Below, one piece after another: positions 1 through 5,578 of a stretch of 7,118 bases of DNA (within the stretch, counting starts at the first letter, position 1; each line of letters starts with the position of its first letter). Origin of the DNA: Gammaproteobacteria bacterium (GTDB lineage: Bacteria; Pseudomonadota; Gammaproteobacteria; Pseudomonadales; JAUIKI01); contig JAUIKI010000072.1 of NCBI GenBank assembly GCA_030430875.1, positions 1 to 7,118 of the forward strand. Direction: 5' to 3'. The position numbers and the translations under genes are program-made. The notes beneath the pieces were generated by a model. That model made no database searches and was not told the DNA's origin. It saw only the letters and a list, made by a program, of their open reading frames with translations.

Positions 1-219
1 AAAACATTGACTGGAAAGACAATCACGTTGGAGGTGGAGTCGTCTGATTTAGTCTATTCTGTAAAACAAAAAATACAAGATAAAGAAGGTATTTCGCCCG
101 ACCAGCAAGTGTTGATGTTTTATGGCCAAGAGTTGCGTGACAGCGTAACTTTGGAAGGCTATCGCATCATGGAAAATGATGAAATAAGTTTATTTTTTCC
201 CACGCCAAGAGGTCGTTAA
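1..219 (+). CDS. Ubiquitin homologue, 3' part (5' end beyond window)
   Basis: The frame is open from base 1 and starts at the residue matching ubiquitin K6; the N-terminus lies outside, so the TTG at 7 is an internal leucine (L8), not a start. Residues 6-21 are identical to plant/yeast ubiquitin, including serine at 19, and I36, P38-Q41, L43, F45, G47, L50, D52, T55-L56, Y59 and I61 are kept. By hand, 40 of 64 aligned residues (6-69) match. K6, K11, K27, K29 and K33 remain; K48 is Gln and K63 is Glu. The Ile44 patch is altered (R42V, I44M, H68S, V70F). The C-terminus is FFPTPRGR instead of LRLRGG. Eukaryotic ubiquitin is conjugated through Gly76; a bacterial copy this close to it implies transfer from a eukaryote. 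Whether one or several ubiquitin units, or a secretion signal, lie upstream cannot be seen. The gene sits next to ordinary bacterial genes and has its own bacterial-type terminator, which argues against eukaryotic contamination. Function is inferred only: mimicry of, or interference with, host ubiquitin. Confidence 0.9.
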   Translation, partial: KTLTGKTITLEVESSDLVYSVKQKIQDKEGISPDQQVLMFYGQELRDSVTLEGYRIMENDEISLFFPTPRGR

Positions 220-280
220 ATTAATAGGATCAGTCAGATGGCATCAAGTTTAGACGCCTGAATTTTTTCTTCGCTATAAA

Positions 281-320
281 AAACCCATACCCATGTGCAG
301 AGTTTATTGGGTATGGGTTT
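281..320 (+). terminator. Intrinsic terminator after the ubiquitin gene
   Basis: A perfect stem pairs AAACCCATACCC (281-292) with GGGTATGGGTTT (309-320), plus one more A:T pair (293/308) and a 14-nt loop. A T-rich tract with TTTTT at 324-328 follows. It begins 61 bases after the ubiquitin stop codon and should end that transcript, isolating it from the operon downstream. Confidence 0.88.
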
Positions 321-375
321 AACTTTTTATCTTTCTCTTTGCTCCTTCAAGATCTCACCATAAACTGTATCGTTT

Positions 376-405
376 CTGACAGATAGTTGAAAAAATTGTT
401 ATAAA
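376..405 (+). promoter_or_regulatory. Distal sigma70-like promoter candidate
   Basis: CTGACA (376-381; 5 of 6 match TTGACA) and TATAAA (400-405; 5 of 6 match TATAAT) are separated by 18 bases, after the terminator and facing the exporter operon. Transcription would start near 412 and give a leader of roughly 115 bases to the ATG at 527. The -10 box lies inside a perfect dyad (394-414), so this promoter may be repressible. The assignment rests only on consensus match. Confidence 0.45.
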
Positions 406-414
406 TTAACAATT
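394..414. promoter_or_regulatory. Operator-like perfect dyad over the distal -10 box
   Basis: The arms AATTGTTA (394-401) and TAACAATT (407-414) are exact reverse complements around a 5-base AT spacer (402-406). With no T-tract and no GC, it is a poor terminator. Its 21-bp size and its position over the TATAAA at 400-405 fit a dimeric repressor site. The binding protein is unknown. AT-rich DNA makes short dyads easier to find by chance, although an ungapped 8-bp match is above the usual background. Confidence 0.4.
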
Positions 415-461
415 GTAATGATCTTCATCTGTTAGTTATAAGTCTGACGTTCTCAAACTGG

Positions 462-491
462 TTGTCAATGATCCACAGTCTGTACTATGAT
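462..491 (+). promoter_or_regulatory. Proximal sigma70-like promoter candidate for the exporter operon
   Basis: TTGTCA (462-467; 5 of 6) and TATGAT (486-491; 5 of 6) are separated by 18 bases. A start near 498 gives a leader of about 30 bases to the ATG at 527, a more usual distance than for the upstream candidate. It probably drives the exporter, methyltransferase and rhomboid genes together. Confidence 0.45.
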
Positions 492-526
492 GTTGTTCTT
501 TAAATGTATTGTTAAATTGTTACATA

Positions 527-1582
527 ATGATAAGCAGAGTCAATCAACGGTCAACTATTGTTTTTACCCTTGCTGCGCTGGTTGTGATTTGTGCTGGCAT
601 CAAAGTTGCGCAGCCATTAGTGGTGCCGTGTTTGTTAGCCATTTTTATCACAATGTTGTGCACGCCACTTATGTTGCAATTGCAGCGATTAAACGTGCCG
701 ATTCCCATTGCTGTAGTTTTGATTGTAATTGTCTTATTGCTAGGGTTTGTCGTTTTTATGTTGCTGTTTGGCAGTGTGTTTAATGCATTTTTGAATGACC
801 TCCCCGAGCTACAAAAACAATTAGAAGATAAAACTCAACATATTTTGGAAGCCTTGAGTGCCAGAGGTTTTGCAATTAATCAAAGTGATGTTTGGCAATA
901 CCTCAATCCATCATCAGCAATGCGGTTAGTTTCTGATTTGATGAGTGCGTTGAGTGGAGCACTTGCCAACATATTTTTTATTTTTCTAACCGTCATATTG
1001 ATTCTATTAGAAATTCCTCAATTTGCAGGTAAGCTCAAACAAGCATCTGCAAATCCAAAAGAAATGACTGTGCGCTGGCAGCGCATTTTGGCACATACAA
1101 ATCATTATGTGATTATTAAAACACTCTTAAGTATTTTGACCGGAATATTAGTCAGCGTATGGCTTTATATCATTGATGTTGATCACCCAATGCTCTGGGG
1201 GCTTTTTGCTTTTTTGTTAAATTACATACCAAATATTGGCTCAATTCTCTCTGCGATTCCTGCAGCATTGTTGGGTTTGTTGGATCAAGGTTTTATGGGG
1301 GTGTTTCTGGTGATAAGCGGTTATGCCGTCATTAATATTGTGATTGGAAATTTCTTGGAGCCTAAGTTAATGGGGCGAACATTAGGTCTATCAACGCTGA
1401 TTGTATTTTTGTCATTAGTTTTTTGGGGCTGGTTGTTGGGCCCAGTTGGAATGTTGCTTTCTGCTCCAATGACAATGGTATTGAAAATTATTTTGAGTAG
1501 TCGTGATCAAACCCGTTGGTTGGCAGTGTGGTTGGGTAGTGATGCCTATTATATGACAAATGATGAGAAACAAAATAAATGA
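527..1582 (+). CDS. tqsA: AI-2E family transporter, TqsA-like
   Basis: Inner-membrane protein of the AI-2E (PerM/TqsA) family, 351 residues from this ATG; E. coli TqsA, proposed to export the autoinducer AI-2, is 344. Two N-terminal hydrophobic segments (about 9-45) and a third (about 56-80) are followed by a hydrophilic loop (about 85-140), then a hydrophobic C-terminal half. Signature stretches are NYIPNIGS (232-239), NFLEPKLMGRTLGLSTL (about 275-291) and LLGPVGMLLSAPMT (303-316). The last two match TqsA much better than PerM, whose C-terminal motifs differ. A TTG at 509 would add six residues, but the ATG at 527 fits the family N-terminus better; neither has a convincing Shine-Dalgarno. 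It is the first gene of an operon and its TGA overlaps the next ATG. No luxS or lsr gene is in view, so AI-2 as substrate is inference; members of this superfamily have also been linked to ion transport. Confidence 0.92.
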   Translation: MISRVNQRSTIVFTLAALVVICAGIKVAQPLVVPCLLAIFITMLCTPLMLQLQRLNVPIPIAVVLIVIVLLLGFVVFMLLFGSVFNAFLNDLPELQKQLEDKTQHILEALSARGFAINQSDVWQYLNPSSAMRLVSDLMSALSGALANIFFIFLTVILILLEIPQFAGKLKQASANPKEMTVRWQRILAHTNHYVIIKTLLSILTGILVSVWLYIIDVDHPMLWGLFAFLLNYIPNIGSILSAIPAALLGLLDQGFMGVFLVISGYAVINIVIGNFLEPKLMGRTLGLSTLIVFLSLVFWGWLLGPVGMLLSAPMTMVLKIILSSRDQTRWLAVWLGSDAYYMTNDEKQNK

Positions 1583-2181
1583 ACCCACGTTTTAATAAGT
1601 TAGACCACACCTTGCAATTTTTTAGAGCATCGCTTAAGAATCCATTGATGATTGGTGCGGTTCTTCCAAGCTCAAAACGTTTGGCTAATGCAATGGTGAA
1701 AAATTTAACATTAAGTGCTGATGATTCAGTGATTGAATTTGGTCCAGGTACAGGGTCATTGACAGATGCAATTGCTAAAACTCTTTCAAATGATTCGCAA
1801 TATTTAGGTATTGAGCTTGAAGAGAAATTTATTTTTTTATTGAAGCAGCGCTTTCCTGAGCTATTCTTCAAGCATGGTTCTGCAGAAAATACGCAGCATT
1901 ATTGTGACGAAATGAATATGTTGTCAGTTAAGGCAATTATTTCTGCGTTGCCCTTTGCTAGCTTACCGAAAGATGTACAAATGCGCATCATTCATAGTAT
2001 AGAAAAAGTATTGGTAAAGCCGGGTTCGATGTTTCGAACATTTCAATACGCGCATGCCTATAAGTTTCCCAATGCGATAAATTTTCGAGAGCGGATGAAT
2101 CATATTTTTGGACCTTGTCATCGTAGTCCGCTTTTAGTAGCAAATGTTCCACCGGCCTATGTGCTAACATGGAACCGTTAA
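1579..2181 (+). CDS. Class I SAM-dependent methyltransferase, phospholipid N-methyltransferase (PmtA)-like
   Basis: Soluble 200-residue Rossmann-fold methyltransferase. SAM-binding motif I is VIEFGPGTG (51-59) and the acidic residue ending strand 2 is E79 in GIELEE. The upstream GAVLPSS (26-32) and the post-motif ISALPFASLP (121-130) are characteristic of the PmtA / rRNA-dimethylase-like group, in which bacterial PmtA enzymes methylate phosphatidylethanolamine stepwise to phosphatidylcholine. Length agrees with that group (about 200). The start codon overlaps the exporter stop as ATGA, indicating translational coupling; a weak GAGA lies 10 bases upstream. Neighbouring membrane genes suit a lipid substrate, but the exact substrate is not readable from sequence, and another small-molecule or rRNA-type methyltransferase activity remains possible. 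Confidence 0.85.
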   Translation: MNPRFNKLDHTLQFFRASLKNPLMIGAVLPSSKRLANAMVKNLTLSADDSVIEFGPGTGSLTDAIAKTLSNDSQYLGIELEEKFIFLLKQRFPELFFKHGSAENTQHYCDEMNMLSVKAIISALPFASLPKDVQMRIIHSIEKVLVKPGSMFRTFQYAHAYKFPNAINFRERMNHIFGPCHRSPLLVANVPPAYVLTWNR

Positions 2182-2193
2182 TTGAGATATTAA

Positions 2194-2901
2194 ATGTATC
2201 AACGCTATAACTCCAGAGCTCCCAATTCATTCCGACCGACAGTAGTTAAGCAGCTATTGATGCTTAATATTGGCGTTTTCATTATTTCAATATTTTTGCC
2301 AGTGCAGATAATTAGCTTGTCACCCGGGTATGCAATCCAAGTTAACATGCTAGATAGTTGGTTTGCATTATGGCCAATTAGCTTGCCTGAGGGTTTTTCA
2401 CGGTTTCTAGGCAATGGAGAATTACCATTTTTTCAAATTTGGCAAATTGTGACCTACAGCTTTTTGCATGGCGGTGATGCGCATTTATTTTTTAATATGG
2501 TTGCACTTTTGATGTTTGGCGTTCAAATTGAGCAGTTATGGGGTGCAAAACGCTTTGCTGTATATTACTTTACGTGCGTGATTGGTGCAGCTTTAGTGCA
2601 GTTAATCGCCGTTGGAATTCCTGATTCTATCGGTGGATATGTGCCAACAGTTGGTGCCTCTGGAGGTGTGTTTGGTGTCTTATTAGCCTTTGGCATGATG
2701 TTTCCCAATCAACGTTTGTTTTTATTGTTTACTCCCATTTTTGTCAAAGCCAAGTGGGTTGTGATTGGATATGGGTTATTAGAACTCACACTTGGTGTTA
2801 CTAATACACAAAGCATGGTTGCGCATTTTGCTCACCTAGGTGGTATGTTGTTTGGATTTCTATTAATTCAATATTGGCGTGGACGATTCCCATTTCGGTA
2901 A
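2194..2901 (+). CDS. Rhomboid family intramembrane serine protease
   Basis: Polytopic 235-residue protein of the rhomboid family, which cleaves transmembrane substrates within the bilayer. All key positions are present: H97 and N101 in HGGDAHLFFNM (oxyanion-hole residues, equivalent to GlpG H150/N154), nucleophile S156 in GASGGVFG, and catalytic H214 in AHFAHLGGM. The first membrane segment is about 20-42; a longer lumenal/periplasmic-type loop (43-80) precedes the catalytic core, then further segments around 100-115, 120-140, 153-170, 188-202 and 210-227. There is no separate cytosolic domain such as GlpG has, so this is a compact rhomboid. It lies 12 bases after the methyltransferase stop with GAGAT (2184-2188) as a weak ribosome site, so it is probably co-transcribed. 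Its substrate is unknown. Confidence 0.93.
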   Translation: MYQRYNSRAPNSFRPTVVKQLLMLNIGVFIISIFLPVQIISLSPGYAIQVNMLDSWFALWPISLPEGFSRFLGNGELPFFQIWQIVTYSFLHGGDAHLFFNMVALLMFGVQIEQLWGAKRFAVYYFTCVIGAALVQLIAVGIPDSIGGYVPTVGASGGVFGVLLAFGMMFPNQRLFLLFTPIFVKAKWVVIGYGLLELTLGVTNTQSMVAHFAHLGGMLFGFLLIQYWRGRFPFR

Positions 2902-2963
2902 TCCTTGGTTTGCAATTTATCTTTTATTATTGTGAATATAGCAGGCGATAAACCGAAATTTTT
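2892..2963 (+). terminator. Weak terminator candidate at the end of the rhomboid operon
   Basis: ATTTCGGT (2892-2899, overlapping the rhomboid stop) is an exact inverted match to ACCGAAAT (2952-2959), followed by TTTTT (2959-2963). An inner pairing TTTATC (2916-2921) / GATAAA (2947-2952) could shorten the 52-base loop. The long loop and low GC make this much less convincing than the hairpin at 281-320. It lies between convergent operons, where a terminator is expected. Confidence 0.25.
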
Positions 2964-3059
2964 GTAATAATCCCCTAGTTTCCGTTGTAAAAAAAGCATT
3001 AAGCTCTGAGTGATTTCCTCTAGTTGATATGTTTAAATTCAGGTATGAATTGCTTTGAT

Positions 3060-3770
3060 TTAGATAGATAAGATAGTCTTGATAAAGGGGATAGTCAGTT
3101 TGCGTTTTTGCTGAAGGGTTGCGTGCGTTAGTCGTTCGAGTAATGAGAAAAGTTGTTTCGTATCTCGTTTGGTATGAGTTAATAAATAGTTTGCGCAATC
3201 ATTGGGTAATGTCATTCCTTCTTGTGTTGCGCGTAGTTGCAATGCAATAATTTTTTGCTCGTCGGTTAATGTTTGTAGTTGGAATGTTAATCCATGGTTT
3301 AATCGAGATTGTAAATCCGCTAAGTTGATGTGCATTGCCATAGGCGAAACTGCTGCTGAAACAATGAGTTTAGTGTGATTAAGTTGACAAAGATTGAATA
3401 GTTGAAAAAGTTTTTGTTCCCAAGATGCTATGCCGAAAAAAGTATCGATGTCATCCAGGCAAATCAAGTCATAGGTTTCAAGGTTGTCTAAAATTTCAGG
3501 TTGGATTTGATCTGCTGATTCTTTCAATGGTAAGTAGATAGACGATTTTTTTTTGTTGATAGCATCTTGACAGATTGCTTGCAATAGATGGCTGCGACCC
3601 GTGCCATTTGCCCCCCAAATACAATAAAACCATTCATTTTCTGGGTGCAATTTATTTTGCAAGTGATGAATAGCAACTGGGTTTGCTGAAACATTGAAAT
3701 TCTCAAATGTGAATTGCTCATTCAATCTAAATGGTAGTACCAATTGTTGAGAATGAGATTCGAAAGTCAT
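3060..3770 (-). CDS. hda: DnaA regulatory inactivator Hda
   Basis: AAA+ protein of 236 residues (E. coli Hda about 233) that, with the DNA-loaded sliding clamp, stimulates ATP hydrolysis by DnaA and so prevents re-initiation of replication. The N-terminal QQLVLPF (8-14) is the clamp-binding motif. Walker A reads GANGTGRSHLL (53-63) with Arg where most AAA+ proteins have Lys, as in E. coli Hda. Walker B is LICLDDID (102-109), the box VII arginine finger is R156 in LQSRL, and the sensor 2 region is KRDTKQLF (201-208). The C-terminal RKLTIPF is nearly identical to E. coli. The ATG follows the upstream gene's TAA with no gap and without a clear Shine-Dalgarno, implying translational coupling. It is the last gene of the minus-strand operon; no good hairpin follows it. 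Confidence 0.95.
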   Translation of the reverse strand: MTFESHSQQLVLPFRLNEQFTFENFNVSANPVAIHHLQNKLHPENEWFYCIWGANGTGRSHLLQAICQDAINKKKSSIYLPLKESADQIQPEILDNLETYDLICLDDIDTFFGIASWEQKLFQLFNLCQLNHTKLIVSAAVSPMAMHINLADLQSRLNHGLTFQLQTLTDEQKIIALQLRATQEGMTLPNDCANYLLTHTKRDTKQLFSLLERLTHATLQQKRKLTIPFIKTILSI

Positions 3771-4349
3771 TTAAGTGCGATGAGATTTTTGAGCTTTGGC
3801 AAGACGTGCTTTTTTGCTCCAATTAATAACGTAGTCAGCACCACTTAAGATTCCGGCAACTGCAACCAAGAAGACAAAAAATTGAATGACTATTGGTGCG
3901 AGTGAATAAATTGAAATGGAGAATAATACGACTGTTGCGAGGCTGATTTGACACACAGTGCTAATTTTTCCGAGCAATGATGGTTCGAGTTTGAATGCGC
4001 CATAAAGATTATGGTATGTAATGCCTCCAGTTAAAATAGTGATGTCTCGAATAATAACAAGACCAGTTAGCCACATTGGAATATGATTGTGATAACTCAA
4101 TAAAAGATAGGTTGTCATTAGCAAAGCTTTATCTGCAAGTGGATCAGCAATTGCGCCAAAGCGAGAAGTCCAGTTAAATTGTCGAGCAAAGAATCCATCA
4201 ATTCCATCAGAAAGACCTGCGATGACGAATAAAAGTAATGCGAAGAAAAAATTTGTTTGCCATAAGAAATATCCTATTGGTAGGATGAGTACAAACCTAA
4301 ATAAAGTAATGATGTTTGGGATGAATCGTAGAGGGGATTGCTTGCTCAT
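3771..4349 (-). CDS. CDP-alcohol phosphatidyltransferase family protein
   Basis: Inner-membrane enzyme of 192 residues that transfers a phosphatidyl group from CDP-diacylglycerol to an alcohol. The complete family signature D-x2-D-G-x2-A-R-x8-G-x3-D-x3-D is present: D48, D51, G52, A55, R56, G65, D69 and D73; the aspartates bind metal and the last acts as catalytic base in known structures. Hydrophobic segments lie around 10-30, 34-47, 77-110, 130-150 and 152-170. Length suits phosphatidylglycerophosphate synthase (PgsA, 182 in E. coli), but the region after the signature (RDITILTGG, 101-109) differs from PgsA's REIIISALR, so a cardiolipin-synthase-like or related activity is equally possible and no symbol is given. 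It starts 4 bases after the DUF2066 stop, with GGAAG about 10 bases upstream, and abuts hda. Confidence 0.88.
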   Translation of the reverse strand: MSKQSPLRFIPNIITLFRFVLILPIGYFLWQTNFFFALLLFVIAGLSDGIDGFFARQFNWTSRFGAIADPLADKALLMTTYLLLSYHNHIPMWLTGLVIIRDITILTGGITYHNLYGAFKLEPSLLGKISTVCQISLATVVLFSISIYSLAPIVIQFFVFLVAVAGILSGADYVINWSKKARLAKAQKSHRT

Positions 4350-4353
4350 AAAA

Positions 4354-5460
4354 CTATGGCTTCCATGAAAAATACAGTGAGTAGGTGTTTCCCATGGATT
4401 GATAGGTCTCAGGATTATGTGTTGGTTTAAGGTGCTGATTAAGTAAAATTAATTTTTTCAATTGATCAGTTGGTGCTGTGCTAGTGATTTCAAATATAGC
4501 GGTGCCCTCTGACATATTAATCAAGTTTATGTGTTTGATGGAGGTGATTTCATTTAGTTGTTTTTCCAGGCGAATATAATTCGTGTAGTGATTGAGGTCT
4601 GAAACTGTCAGGATATATCGAGATTCAATTTGATTGTTTGAAATGATAACGGCAAACTTTTCTCCTATGGCTTCACTAATGAAGCTAATCGCATCATCAA
4701 TAGAGTCTTTTAGTGGGGAGGCTCTATTATTTAATGCTGAAAAACTATTTTTCTCATCGGAAAAATACCAGTTAATGTTGGTCTGATCAGCATTGGATTT
4801 TTCTAAATATCCCACTAATAAAAAATCGGTATGGTAACGTTTTGATGCGTTACTGATCGCTTGATTGATCATGCTTTTTTCACTGGTTAACGCTACTGCC
4901 TCTCTGTCATGCGGATCTAAAAGTGGAAAAGCAATAGGTAGGCCAATTTGAATGCCTTTTTTATCAAAATGGTCTTTAATCATGGTGTAACGTTGATTGT
5001 TGTCAGCTAAAAATTGATGTTTATTATCAGTATTTTCAATTAACCAAACCAATAGAATAGGGCGTTCACGATGCCAAATCGGGAGTGATTCTTTTATAAG
5101 GTATTGTTCTATGGTAGATTCGTCGAATGTGATCTCTAGGTATTTTTGTGGCAAATTGTTTTGTGATGATTTCGTGAAATAGCGGGTGCTTTTGACATAT
5201 TTTGTGGCATTTTCAAGCAGGTGTTTGATTGCCGGGTGAGATAAGTGAGATTTTGTCCCCATCATTCTCACCAAAATCTCAGACAGACCTTTCTCGATGG
5301 CTTGTTTGCGTTCATCAGAATCTTGTGACTTAACAGCTATGGCACTACGGTTAAGATTATCAACTTCTACAGTCATTCCATGATGAGAGTTTATCATGAG
5401 CAGGCAGAACATGAGTAGGATGACTGATTGTTTGAAGTGAGTAGTTATTCTTTTCAGCAT
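4354..5460 (-). CDS. DUF2066 domain-containing exported protein
   Basis: A 368-residue protein of unknown function. The N-terminus has a basic start (MLKR...K10), a hydrophobic core (about 12-24) and small or polar residues around 25-30, consistent with a Sec signal peptide, so the mature part is probably periplasmic. The conserved early region (about 30-130: VEVDNLNRSA, ERKQAIEKGLSEILVRMMG) and the RPILLVWLIE stretch (about 133-142) are typical of DUF2066. No catalytic motif is evident. The family is often found beside hda in gammaproteobacteria (for example in Pseudomonas), and here it heads an operon with the CDP-alcohol phosphotransferase and hda, so it may be linked to envelope lipid metabolism; that link is inference. 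There is only a poor Shine-Dalgarno before the ATG. Confidence 0.85.
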   Translation of the reverse strand: MLKRITTHFKQSVILLMFCLLMINSHHGMTVEVDNLNRSAIAVKSQDSDERKQAIEKGLSEILVRMMGTKSHLSHPAIKHLLENATKYVKSTRYFTKSSQNNLPQKYLEITFDESTIEQYLIKESLPIWHRERPILLVWLIENTDNKHQFLADNNQRYTMIKDHFDKKGIQIGLPIAFPLLDPHDREAVALTSEKSMINQAISNASKRYHTDFLLVGYLEKSNADQTNINWYFSDEKNSFSALNNRASPLKDSIDDAISFISEAIGEKFAVIISNNQIESRYILTVSDLNHYTNYIRLEKQLNEITSIKHINLINMSEGTAIFEITSTAPTDQLKKLILLNQHLKPTHNPETYQSMGNTYSLYFSWKP

Positions 5461-5514
5461 GAATAAAAATGTCTTAGGAATTTAGGTCAATGTTAATCAG
5501 TTGATTTTGTAATA

Positions 5515-5536
5515 CAGTTTTAGTTCATTGTAACAA
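5515..5536 (-). promoter_or_regulatory. Possible promoter of the DUF2066 / CDP-alcohol phosphotransferase / hda operon
   Basis: The gap 5461-5578 must hold the operon promoter unless wrbA reads through. On the minus strand TTGTTA (5536-5531) is followed, about 16 bases on, by TATTAC-like sequence near 5514. The -10 match is only 4 of 6, so this is a tentative placement. Confidence 0.2.
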
Positions 5537-5578
5537 GAACTTTGCCACAAAGCTTTATCATTGAAATGATTTTGATAT

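Noticed and set aside
7..9. TTG as a start codon of a short protein
   Set aside because: It is Leu8 of the ubiquitin fold; the two codons before it (Lys, Thr) also match ubiquitin, so the gene extends beyond the window.
238..261. Tiny ATG reading frame of seven codons after the ubiquitin gene
   Set aside because: Too short, without a ribosome site or recognisable sequence.
509..526. TTG start extending the TqsA-like protein by six residues
   Set aside because: The ATG at 527 is available and matches the family N-terminus; the extension has no ribosome site.
487..783. 98-codon plus-strand reading frame rich in Cys and His
   Set aside because: It overlaps the TqsA-like gene in another frame; its composition is that of a shifted membrane-protein frame.
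1488..2414. Antisense frames opposite the methyltransferase and rhomboid genes (1488-1871, 1988-2230, 2205-2414)
   Set aside because: They lie opposite genes with clear family motifs and show no domain of their own.
2989..3059. Intrinsic terminator for hda using the A7 run at 2989-2995 (T7 on the minus strand)
   Set aside because: No stem of useful length precedes the run on the minus strand.
2917..3198. 93-codon minus-strand frame across the end of hda and the convergent gap
   Set aside because: It overlaps the conserved C-terminus of Hda in a different frame; no family motif is visible.
3582..3614. Arg in place of Lys in the Hda Walker A motif as a sign of inactivity
   Set aside because: E. 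coli Hda has the same GRSHLL form, so this is normal for the family.
5523..5540. Dyad GTTC...GAAC with inner TTGT/ACAA near the DUF2066 operon promoter
   Set aside because: The arms pair only with a bulged base and have no workable loop; no contiguous dyad of operator quality.
5538..5554. Hairpin after wrbA (minus strand: AGCTTTG, TGG loop, CAAAGTT)
   Set aside because: Only seven pairs including a G-U, and the following CTTGTTAC is not a proper T-tract.
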